Below are positions 20,742 to 28,306 of a DNA stretch of 29,715 nt, in pieces. The notes under the pieces were generated by a model that saw only the letters and a program-made list of their open reading frames with translations, had not been told where the DNA came from and searched no databases. The DNA lies in contig JAAZND010000056.1 in NCBI GenBank assembly GCA_012798485.1, positions 1 through 29,715 on the forward strand, written 5' to 3'. Both the position numbers and the translations under genes were made by a program. Positions within the stretch are counted from its first letter, which is position 1. Every line of letters begins with the position of its first letter. The DNA is from Candidatus Beckwithbacteria bacterium. Lineage in GTDB: Bacteria; Patescibacteriota; Microgenomatia; UBA1400; UBA1449.

Positions 20742-22962
20742 GCACAAACATTATTTTTATAAACGGGTAAGGTATACAGATCTAGACTCAACTAAAGTTA
20801 AGCTGGATTTGTCCTGTTTTAATTTTGCCCGAGTTTTAAAAAACACTTTAGCTCGAACCTTACTGTTGCTGTTTTTATGTTTGTTGACTGTTTTACCTTT
20901 ATCTTCAGCACTTTTTAATGATAGCGAAAATAGTAATGAGAATAAACTCAATTCTTCATCTTTGGATCTTGAATTTAAATCAAAGTTTGCTAATTTTATC
21001 CCTCAGAATTTAACACCCGGTTCTGTGGCTACCCAGAGCGCTTTAATTGCGAATGTAGGAAAGTTACCTTTCCAATATAGTCAGGAAGTTAAATTAGCTA
21101 CGCCAGATGCTGCGCTTTGTCAGGCTTTAAAACTTAAAGTTAATTATAATTGGTATGATAATTTGGGAGTGTTGCATCAGATGCTTAAATACAATAATTT
21201 ACTTAAAGATTTTTCTATAATTTCTGATACAGACACCATGATTCCTTCCTCTAAAACTTATTATTCCAACTCAGATTATGGAGAACGACAGCATTGGTAT
21301 CAATATGAGCTTGAATTACCAAAAGATGCTAATCCAGCCTTAGGTAATCAGATTTGTGGTTTTGAGATCATAGCCAAAGCTTGGATGCCTCAATTTACTT
21401 ACGGACAGGCTTTTTATGACAGTGAAACATTAAATGCTCAAATTACTACCAGTAGCTGGGCAAAAGTTTCCGGTATCAAATTCCATGACAAAAATAGCAA
21501 TGGTGTCAAAAATGATGACGAAGAAGTCTTAGCTGATTGGAAAATTTATGAAGCAAAAGAACTACAAAAATTGACAGTCAAAGCTACCGGCGAAGCTCAA
21601 ACCAGCTCAGATTTACAGGCTGATAAGATTTATCTTGTCAGAGCTAAAGGTTATTATCAAGCTGATAGTAATCTGCGTGCTGATGCTAAATATGCCAGCA
21701 AATCTCCTTACGCCGACTGGGCAGATACAGTGCCAGATTTTGAAGGATTGGGAATTCAACATTTGGAATTGTTTATGAATGGTTCAGCCCAGAATTGGGG
21801 AACATATAACTCTGATCATGAATACTGGCTGACGATTAAAAATATGACTAATCCTTTAACTTTCTATATCAATGATATCTATCCCACAAATAATACTGGA
21901 CAGATTGAAGTGACTATTTTTGAAGTGGAAAAAGAAACCACCACTAATTCGGAAGGAAAATATGAGTTTGATTTGTCAAATTTGACAGAGGAAAGAGTAA
22001 TTGCCGAAGAAATGAAAACTGATTGGGTGCAGACTTTCCCAGTTAAAGGAGTTTATCCTATTACCACTCCAGCAATTTATGAAAATTATAATTTTGGTAA
22101 TCGATATGTAGAACCACAGAATATAGGTAAAATTGTGATTAATGAAGTTTATTATGATGTTGACGACGATCATGGGAAAGAAACCAGCTCTCAGAATGAT
22201 GAATGGATCGAACTTTATAATCCTAATGATTTTGCTATTAATCTTAAAAACTGGACTATTCAGGATAATGGACCTAGCCACACAATCAGTAATTCCAATC
22301 GTTATATTGCAGCGCACGGTTTTGCTGTTATTGCCAAAGCAGCTCAAACTTGGACTTATTGGACTATTCCAGATGGAGTTGAAAAAATTCAATTAGGTGA
22401 TCAGATTGGCAATGGTTTAGCTAATGATGGTGATCGACTGATTCTTAAAAATGCTAATGGAGGTCTTGTTGATCAAATAAGTTGGGGGACAGACAGAACT
22501 ATTCATAACCCTTCCATTTCAGATGTGGCCGAAGGCCACTCAATTGCCCGTAGTCCACTCGGGTTTGATACTGATCAAGCTTCTGATTGGGTTAATTTAA
22601 CAACCCCCAATCCTGGGACAAATCCTCATAGTCATATCCAAGTTTCAGTGAGTGAGGAAGATAATAATTTGATTGTTGGTTTTAGCAATGCTTATGGATT
22701 TGATTCATTGGAATATACACTGACTTACAGCCATCTTTATGTAGGAACTTATATCGAAGAAGCAATCCAGGGAGAAAAAAGTAAAGCTCTAGATCAGGAT
22801 ACGCTAACTTTACCTCCAATGTATCTTGGAACTTGTTCCAGCAATGGGATTGTTTGTACACCTCATTATAATATTAAAGATCTAAAGATTAATTTGATTT
22901 ATAATCAGGGTGAAAATATTTTGGGAGAATCAGTTATTAATTATAATTGGCAATCACAATGA
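20734..22962 (+). CDS. Large SipW-substrate surface protein: interrupted SdrD-B and lamin-tail domains
   Basis: The 742-aa exported protein has an unusually long Lys/Arg-rich n-region (1-40), a hydrophobic segment (41-58) and a SipW-type site (SSALFNDSENSNENKLNSSSL). A TasA-like beta domain follows to about 240. At 245-276, VSGIKFHDKNSNGVKNDDEE opens an SdrD-B-type domain. It is interrupted by about 120 residues of another beta domain (277-399; DKIYLVRAKGYYQ, ELFMNGSAQNWGTY, FYINDIYPTNNTG) that looks like a carbohydrate-binding jelly roll. SdrD-B resumes at 402-456 (TTNSEGKYEFDLSNL ... NFGNR). A lamin-tail domain occupies 466-628, and a further strand-rich domain closes the protein. There is no C-terminal anchor. 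The next gene overlaps it by ATGA. Confidence 0.85.
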   Translation: MTKHKHYFYKRVRYTDLDSTKVKLDLSCFNFARVLKNTLARTLLLLFLCLLTVLPLSSALFNDSENSNENKLNSSSLDLEFKSKFANFIPQNLTPGSVATQSALIANVGKLPFQYSQEVKLATPDAALCQALKLKVNYNWYDNLGVLHQMLKYNNLLKDFSIISDTDTMIPSSKTYYSNSDYGERQHWYQYELELPKDANPALGNQICGFEIIAKAWMPQFTYGQAFYDSETLNAQITTSSWAKVSGIKFHDKNSNGVKNDDEEVLADWKIYEAKELQKLTVKATGEAQTSSDLQADKIYLVRAKGYYQADSNLRADAKYASKSPYADWADTVPDFEGLGIQHLELFMNGSAQNWGTYNSDHEYWLTIKNMTNPLTFYINDIYPTNNTGQIEVTIFEVEKETTTNSEGKYEFDLSNLTEERVIAEEMKTDWVQTFPVKGVYPITTPAIYENYNFGNRYVEPQNIGKIVINEVYYDVDDDHGKETSSQNDEWIELYNPNDFAINLKNWTIQDNGPSHTISNSNRYIAAHGFAVIAKAAQTWTYWTIPDGVEKIQLGDQIGNGLANDGDRLILKNANGGLVDQISWGTDRTIHNPSISDVAEGHSIARSPLGFDTDQASDWVNLTTPNPGTNPHSHIQVSVSEEDNNLIVGFSNAYGFDSLEYTLTYSHLYVGTYIEEAIQGEKSKALDQDTLTLPPMYLGTCSSNGIVCTPHYNIKDLKINLIYNQGENILGESVINYNWQSQ

Positions 22963-24266
22963 AAATTATCAAAAGTTTAATACTAGTTTTATTTTTATTT
23001 ACTTTAATTAGTAGTAAAGTTTATGCTGTCAATCTCACAGTAGATTGTAGTAGTAGCAACTGTACGCTTTCTCCTAGTCCAGAAGCGGCTTTATTTGCTC
23101 CAAGTGAAGATTATAATTCTGACATTAAACCAGGTGACAATATTCATCGCACTATCACCGTCAATAATAATCGTAATACCAATTGCAGTTTAGTTTTAAA
23201 ACCAAAAAATAACCTTGGCAGTGAACCATACAGTTTAGACGAAGTGATGTTTACTGTGATTAAAGATACAACTACTGCTTATTTTGGTTCTGAATCTGGA
23301 GGTAGAGCTACCAGCGCAGAAACCTTAAAATCTCTTTTTCAAAATGGAGAAATTAACTTAGGAATCATTGGGGCTAATTCGTCACGTATTTTTGACTGGA
23401 TTGTTTCGATTGATGAAAGCGTAGGTAATGAATACCAAAAAGCCAGCCTTAAATTTGATTTTGATATGAATTTTATTTGTGATGACCCTAGTCCCACTCC
23501 AACACCAACTTCGACCACAACTAATGGAGGTGGCGGAACGGGCGGTGGAGGCACAGGTGGAACTCCAGTTTGTACAGCCACTTCTCCAAGTTCAGCTCCA
23601 GTTTTGACAACAAGAGCCGGTGCTCCAGGATCAATTATTTTATCCTGGACAGCTGTTTCTCCTGTCACTCATTATATGATCTGGTATGGCACAACTCCTG
23701 GAGTTTATACTTATGGCAATAGTAATATCGGTAATGTGACCAGTTATACCGTCACTGGTTTAGGTGCAGGCAGATATTATTTCCAAGTAGCAGGAGTAAA
23801 CGATTGTGCTCCTGGACCTTGGTCAAATCAGAGCAGCCCTACGGGCTTTGTGGGAGGTGTGAGTACGCAAATTCCGTCTGGTTTTGAGGTTTTGGGAGAA
23901 AAAACTAAAACGCCAGAAATTAGCGGAGCTAAGGAAAACGGTCAAGTGATGGGTGAAAAAGATGGTTGTTGTCCCAAGATCTGTGCATGGTGGTGGATTT
24001 TGCTTTTAGCTCAAACAACTCTTGTCAGCTGGTTTTATCTTGATCGTGTCCAAAAACAGAAAAGAAGTTTAGCTTTAGTTGTGTCTTTGGTAAGTTTTGT
24101 GGTGAGTTTTATTGCTCATTACTTTTTACACCGTTTGTATGTCAATGATTATGGTTATCAGGCAAGCATTTATTGTCCTTATTTCTGGTTGATGTCTGGA
24201 ATTTCACTTTTAATTTTACTAATTGCTAATTATTTTGTCAGACAAGGAGATCAAGATGAAAAATAA
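22959..24266 (+). CDS. FN3-containing surface protein with C-terminal CC/WW/SIYC membrane module
   Basis: The start is the ATG in the ATGA overlap with the preceding stop (435 aa); an upstream TTG at 22947 is less likely. It has a signal peptide (1-23), a beta-rich outer domain (24-175; SDIKPGDNIHRTITVNNN, a TasA-like phrase), a PT and Gly-rich linker (178-203), and a fibronectin type III domain (212-298; PGSIILSWTAVSPVTHYMIWYG). A C-terminal module of about three membrane helices (337-426) begins CCPKICAWWW, has His387, and ends SIYCPYFW (403-410). The same module makes up most of the next protein. The coupled overlap places it in the sipW operon. Function is unknown; anchoring or assembly of the fibre is inferred. 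Confidence 0.8.
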   Translation: MKIIKSLILVLFLFTLISSKVYAVNLTVDCSSSNCTLSPSPEAALFAPSEDYNSDIKPGDNIHRTITVNNNRNTNCSLVLKPKNNLGSEPYSLDEVMFTVIKDTTTAYFGSESGGRATSAETLKSLFQNGEINLGIIGANSSRIFDWIVSIDESVGNEYQKASLKFDFDMNFICDDPSPTPTPTSTTTNGGGGTGGGGTGGTPVCTATSPSSAPVLTTRAGAPGSIILSWTAVSPVTHYMIWYGTTPGVYTYGNSNIGNVTSYTVTGLGAGRYYFQVAGVNDCAPGPWSNQSSPTGFVGGVSTQIPSGFEVLGEKTKTPEISGAKENGQVMGEKDGCCPKICAWWWILLLAQTTLVSWFYLDRVQKQKRSLALVVSLVSFVVSFIAHYFLHRLYVNDYGYQASIYCPYFWLMSGISLLILLIANYFVRQGDQDEK

Positions 24267-24684
24267 ATTAGTTGTCATTTTACCAATCACTTTTTTTATT
24301 ATTGCTTTAATTGTTGTAATTTTGGCTTTGCCTTATCCTTGGACTCCTTTAGGTATTTGGTTGGAAAAATTTTTTGTCAAAAATATAAGCGATTGTCTTT
24401 GTTTATGTCCCTGGTGGTTGTTTATTTTCTTGCAAATTTTAATTTCGATTATTCTGCGAGCCTTTTTCTCTACCAAAGAAGAATATTCAAAATTACTTTA
24501 TTTGATTATTTTTATAATCAATGCTTTATTGATTAATTTACTTCATCTGCTAGTTCATAATTATGGCCTCAACAGAATGCTTTTTTCTGCTTCTATTTAC
24601 TGCCGCTATTTCTGGTTTATTTCTCTTTTAGTTTTCCTGCTTTACCTTTTATTAATGCCTAAAGAAAACAAAGAACAGAAATAA
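24256..24684 (+). CDS. Small polytopic protein with the CC/WW/SIYC module
   Basis: The 142-aa membrane protein has four hydrophobic stretches (about 5-25, 53-70, 78-99 and 113-133). Residues 47-133 repeat the C-terminal module of the preceding protein: CLCLCPWW against CCPKICAWWW, a His-containing middle (His97/His101 against His387), and ASIYCRYFW against ASIYCPYFW, with near-identical spacing (65 and 64 residues between the paired Cys). The start is ATG 24256, 7 nt after AAGGAG and overlapping the preceding stop by 11 nt; the longer TTG start at 24223 has no such support. The family is not recognised. Confidence 0.8.
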   Translation: MKNKLVVILPITFFIIALIVVILALPYPWTPLGIWLEKFFVKNISDCLCLCPWWLFIFLQILISIILRAFFSTKEEYSKLLYLIIFIINALLINLLHLLVHNYGLNRMLFSASIYCRYFWFISLLVFLLYLLLMPKENKEQK

Positions 24685-24702
24685 TTTTTCATTATCTTAA
24701 AA

Positions 24703-24731
24703 TTGACTTGCAAACTTGCTTGTGATTGAAT
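24703..24731 (+). promoter_or_regulatory. Candidate promoter of the CAP-domain gene
   Basis: TTGACT (24703-24708) and, after 17 nt, TTGAAT with an upstream TG (24723-24731) form a -35 and an extended -10. The predicted transcript starts about 5 nt before the ATG at 24743. Confidence 0.4.
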
Positions 24732-24742
24732 GAAAGATAGGT

Positions 24743-25753
24743 ATGAAAAAGCATTTCCATAATTTATTTATTCCCCATCATCACAACAATCACAAGGCTA
24801 AATTACTCCATCATCAGTCTTTATCAAAGTTAATCTTGTTTTTACTTTTTATTCAATTAGCTTTATCTTTTATTTTGCAAGTGCGTCCTGGAATTTTAGG
24901 CTATGCTTCCAATATTACAGTTTCCGATATTTATAATTTGACCAATCAGCAGAGAGAAAAAGAAAATTTGGCAGATTTGACTTTTAACAATAGTTTAGCG
25001 CAGTCAGCTCAGCAGAAGGCTTTACACATGTTTGCTAATAATTATTGGGCCCATAATGCTCCAGATGGCACTAGTCCCTGGTATTTTTTTAAAAATGTTA
25101 ATTATAATTATCTTTATGCTGGAGAAAATCTGGCTCGGGATTTTGGCGATAGTGTTTCGACGGTTCAAGCCTGGATGGATTCGCCTACTCATCGAGACAA
25201 TATTATGTCAGGAAATTACACTGAAATTGGTATTGCTGTAGTTAATGGGATTTTGAATGGTCAAGAAACTACTTTGGTAGTGCAGCATTTTGGGAAACCT
25301 ACTGTCAATGCGGCTTATTTACCTGAAGCTGTAAAGACTGAAGAAATTACTCCCAAAACAGAAGAAGTTAAAGAAGAAAAACAACAGGAGATAACGACAG
25401 AACCAGAAATTGCTCAGCAGGAAATTTTGCCAGCAACAGAACAGAAAATAGAAAACCAGAATGAAAAAGTAGAATACCAAATCTTAACCAAAGACAATAC
25501 TTTGCCTGAGCAAAATTTGGAAGAACAAATTTTAAGCCAGATTAATAAATTTCCTGTTTTTTCTACCTTTGATATTACTAAAAGTATTAATCTAGCTTTA
25601 TCTTTTATTATTATTTTTGTTTTAATTCTCGATGGTTTTTTGATCTGGCACAAAGGAATTACCAGAAAAAGTGGAAAAAACTTTGTCCATTTGGCTTTGT
25701 TTGTTCTAGTGGCTTTACTTATAATTTTAACAAGAAGCGGAAAGGTGACTTAA
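24743..25753 (+). CDS. Membrane-anchored CAP (SCP/PR1) domain protein
   Basis: The 336-aa protein begins with a His-rich tail (nine His in residues 5-24), has a transmembrane segment at about 29-46, then a CAP domain at 58-188. The CAP motifs are present: QREKENLADLTFNNSLAQSA, His104 in WAHNAPDG, Glu128 in AGENLA and HRDNIM at 150-155, followed by YTEIGIAV. An acidic Glu/Pro/Thr linker (190-262) leads to two C-terminal membrane helices (about 283-303 and 313-330). Bacterial CAP proteins are secreted or surface proteins of mostly unknown activity. The His-rich tail is seen in other CPR CAP proteins, and a metal-binding role is possible. Confidence 0.88.
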   Translation: MKKHFHNLFIPHHHNNHKAKLLHHQSLSKLILFLLFIQLALSFILQVRPGILGYASNITVSDIYNLTNQQREKENLADLTFNNSLAQSAQQKALHMFANNYWAHNAPDGTSPWYFFKNVNYNYLYAGENLARDFGDSVSTVQAWMDSPTHRDNIMSGNYTEIGIAVVNGILNGQETTLVVQHFGKPTVNAAYLPEAVKTEEITPKTEEVKEEKQQEITTEPEIAQQEILPATEQKIENQNEKVEYQILTKDNTLPEQNLEEQILSQINKFPVFSTFDITKSINLALSFIIIFVLILDGFLIWHKGITRKSGKNFVHLALFVLVALLIILTRSGKVT

Positions 25754-25754
25754 A

Positions 25755-26030
25755 ATGACTTTATTTAAAAAGAAAGAAAGTGATTTTCTACATACTGATT
25801 ATTTTGTTTTACTTTTGATTCTTTCTCTTGGTGGAGCAGGATATTTTTTCTTTATTTCTAGACCTATGCTTCAAGCAGGAGTAGTTGTGGCTACCTGTCT
25901 TCTTTATATTATCTGGGCAATTATTCATCATTTAAAAGAAGGTGACTTTCATTATAAAATTATATTAGAATATGTGCTGATAGCATTTTTGGCTATAGCT
26001 CTTTTATTAACTTTAATTTTTAGGACTTGA
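25755..26030 (+). CDS. Small three-helix membrane protein (91 aa)
   Basis: Hydrophobic segments lie at about 16-34, 38-58 and 68-89, with charged ends and no known motif. AAGGTGA just before the ATG supports the start, one nucleotide after the CAP-gene stop. The two are surely co-transcribed, and this protein may be a partner of the CAP protein's membrane helices. UGA is its stop; a 7-bp inverted repeat (TTGATGA/TCATCAA, 26027-26046) overlaps that stop. Confidence 0.75.
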   Translation: MTLFKKKESDFLHTDYFVLLLILSLGGAGYFFFISRPMLQAGVVVATCLLYIIWAIIHHLKEGDFHYKIILEYVLIAFLAIALLLTLIFRT

Positions 26031-26055
26031 TGATTGCCCTCATCAAAAAGATTTT

Positions 26056-26937
26056 ATGAAAGGGATTATTTTAGCTGGCGGAAGTGGAACAAGACTTTAT
26101 CCAATTACCAAAGTTGTAAGTAAACAGCTTTTGCCGATTTATGATAAACCGATGATTTATTATCCTTTATCGGTGTTGATGCTTTCCGGGATCAGAGAGA
26201 TTTTGATTATTTCCACTTCTGCTGATCTTTCTCGTTATCAGGATTTACTGGGAGATGGTTCTCAATTAGGAATTAAATTAGACTATCTGGTTCAGCCTTC
26301 TCCAGATGGTTTAGCACAGGCTTTTATTCTGGGAGAACAATTTATTGGTCAAGATGATGTGGCTTTAATTTTGGGAGATAATGTTTTTTATGGACAAGGT
26401 TTTACCCAAAAATTACAAAATACAGTCAAAAGAACAGAGGAAGAAAATCTGGCAACAGTTTTTGGCTATTGGGTGAACGACCCAGAGCGGTATGGCGTCG
26501 CAGCTTTTGATGGAGAAGGCAATGTCACTTCAATTGAAGAAAAACCCCAAAATCCCAAAAGCAATTATGCCGTGGTCGGACTTTATTTTTATACCAATGA
26601 TGTGATTCAAATTGCTAAACAAATTAAACCTTCAGATAGAGGAGAATTAGAAATCAGCTCAGTCAATGAAGAATATTTAAAAAGAAAACAATTGAAATTG
26701 GAAGTTTTGGGTCGTGGTTTTGCTTGGCTTGATACTGGCACTCATGATTCCCTTATGGAGGCTTCCAACTTTATTGAAACCATAGAAAAACGCCAAGGTT
26801 TGAAAGTAGCCTGTCTTGAAGAAATTGCTTTTAGAATGGGCTATATAAGTAAAGAAAAATTGATTGAACTAGCCCAACCTTTACTTAAAAATCAATATGG
26901 ACAATATATGCTCAAATTAGCTCAAAGATCAAGTTAA
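26056..26937 (+). CDS. rfbA: Glucose-1-phosphate thymidylyltransferase
   Basis: The enzyme makes dTDP-glucose from dTTP and glucose-1-phosphate, the first step to dTDP-rhamnose and other deoxysugars. Its 293 aa match the family length. LAGGSGTRLYP at 6-16 is the nucleotide-binding signature, KQLLPIYDKPMIYYPLS follows, LGDNVFYG is the metal/product site, and WLDTGTHDSL is near the C-terminal part. All motifs are intact. The other rhamnose genes are not in the window. With galE it supports a glycosylated or polysaccharide-coated surface. Confidence 0.95.
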   Translation: MKGIILAGGSGTRLYPITKVVSKQLLPIYDKPMIYYPLSVLMLSGIREILIISTSADLSRYQDLLGDGSQLGIKLDYLVQPSPDGLAQAFILGEQFIGQDDVALILGDNVFYGQGFTQKLQNTVKRTEEENLATVFGYWVNDPERYGVAAFDGEGNVTSIEEKPQNPKSNYAVVGLYFYTNDVIQIAKQIKPSDRGELEISSVNEEYLKRKQLKLEVLGRGFAWLDTGTHDSLMEASNFIETIEKRQGLKVACLEEIAFRMGYISKEKLIELAQPLLKNQYGQYMLKLAQRSS

Positions 26938-26940
26938 TTT

Positions 26941-27843
26941 ATGAACCTAAAATTATTTTTTATAACTATTTTTATTTCTTTATTCTTTTTAAACTCTACT
27001 CATTTTATTTATGCTCAAAGAGAAGTAGAAGATTATAACTATCAATACGAAAAATATCGTGAAGCTTATAAAGATTTTGAAGTTGCCAGAAGCGATTTTG
27101 TAAAGCATCAAACTTTGACTTCGCAAAACGAATTAATAGAACAATTGCGTAGAGTTTTAATTCAGAGAGCTCAGGTGATGAGAACTTATTTTTTGGCTTT
27201 GAAATATAAACTTAATACAACGGCTGGCGTTGCCAATAGTGAAAAGGCAGAGTTGGGTGCAAGTTTAGATGATCATATTGGCTGGTTGCAAAACAATATG
27301 GATACAATAGAGGATCTGCCTTCACCAACATTGTCTGATTTATTTGAATATTCTAAAAGATTAGAAAAACAGGATGCAGATTATCTTATTTTAGGCTATA
27401 CCAGTTTAGCGACAATTTTGAGTGGAAAAATGCGCAATCTTCATCAACAACTTTTAAATGTAAACAGTAATTTAAAATCATACGTTGATAGTTCCAATAT
27501 TAAATTTCTTACCAATTGGTGGAAAGAAGCTGATGATTCTATTCTTAAAGCTCGCAATAAGCTGACCAATGCGGAAACTCTTATTAATGAAGAATTAGCA
27601 GGCAACACCAGTAATGAAAATAAGGTTGTCACTATTCTGTCAGAGATTCAGGTGATTTTAAAAGACTCTCAGACCGATCTTTTAAATGGCTCAAAATATC
27701 AAAAAGAAATTATTAACGAAATGGGTAAAAGTTTAAATCTTGAATTAAATCCCAAACAGGAAGCAAAGCAAGGAAGCGATTCTGCTCAAATTAAAGATAA
27801 AACAGCAGATGCTTCAATATCAGGAGAAATAAAAAATGAGTAA
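26941..27843 (+). CDS. Exported helical protein of unknown function (300 aa)
   Basis: A signal peptide ends near residue 25 (FIYAQ). The remainder is almost wholly helical with heptad-like charge patterns (YQYEKYREAYKDFEVARSDF, then LRRVLIQRAQVMRTYFLALK) and a Lys/Gln-rich C-terminal tail. No enzyme motif is seen. It begins 3 nt after rfbA, and the next gene overlaps its stop by 8 nt, so the three genes form one unit. It could be a periplasmic scaffold or adaptor. Confidence 0.75.
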   Translation: MNLKLFFITIFISLFFLNSTHFIYAQREVEDYNYQYEKYREAYKDFEVARSDFVKHQTLTSQNELIEQLRRVLIQRAQVMRTYFLALKYKLNTTAGVANSEKAELGASLDDHIGWLQNNMDTIEDLPSPTLSDLFEYSKRLEKQDADYLILGYTSLATILSGKMRNLHQQLLNVNSNLKSYVDSSNIKFLTNWWKEADDSILKARNKLTNAETLINEELAGNTSNENKVVTILSEIQVILKDSQTDLLNGSKYQKEIINEMGKSLNLELNPKQEAKQGSDSAQIKDKTADASISGEIKNE

Positions 27844-28264
27844 TGATTTTTTTGAAACACCACCAATCAGCGGCGAATCAATTCCCTACAGGGATTTACA
27901 AGAGGAAATAATGCCTTTGACTGATGAACAAAAAGCTCAGCTTGCGAAAAAAGACCAAAATCAGGAAGATAAAAAAATTAAATCTTTGAAAACTTATATT
28001 TTTATTATGGGAGGCGGCTTATTTCTTGTTTTAATTTTACTGATTATTGTTATGATTAAAATTTCTCAAAAACAGAATCCAGTTTTGGTAGGTGCAAGTC
28101 CAACCCCAGAAACAACTGCCAAACCTCTTGGAGGTAATTTAACTCAAGAAATGGTTAATCAGGTTAATAAAGTAGAAAAAGACATTCAGGATGTTGATCT
28201 TCAGGAATTAGATCTTTCTTATCCTCAACTTGATTTTAATATTAGTCTGGAAACAGAGAATTAA
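27836..28264 (+). CDS. Single-pass membrane protein of unknown function (142 aa)
   Basis: A charged cytoplasmic half (1-51) precedes one transmembrane segment (about 53-75) and a short outer tail with Pro/Thr, ending in acidic repeats (QDVDLQELDLSYPQLDF). AGGAG lies 9 nt before the ATG, inside the upstream gene's end. The tail phrase repeats Asp-Leu units and could be a partner-binding strand. Its overlap with the helical exported protein suggests that the two work together. Confidence 0.7.
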   Translation: MSNDFFETPPISGESIPYRDLQEEIMPLTDEQKAQLAKKDQNQEDKKIKSLKTYIFIMGGGLFLVLILLIIVMIKISQKQNPVLVGASPTPETTAKPLGGNLTQEMVNQVNKVEKDIQDVDLQELDLSYPQLDFNISLETEN

Positions 28265-28271
28265 TTTCTTC

Positions 28272-28300
28272 TTGACTATCTTTTTTAAAAGCGAGAATAT
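28272..28300 (+). promoter_or_regulatory. Promoter predicting a leaderless rarA mRNA
   Basis: TTGACT (28272-28277), a 17-nt spacer and GAATAT (28295-28300) place the transcription start at or next to the ATG at 28307. No Shine-Dalgarno site is present. Confidence 0.5.
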
Positions 28301-28306
28301 AGGTGC

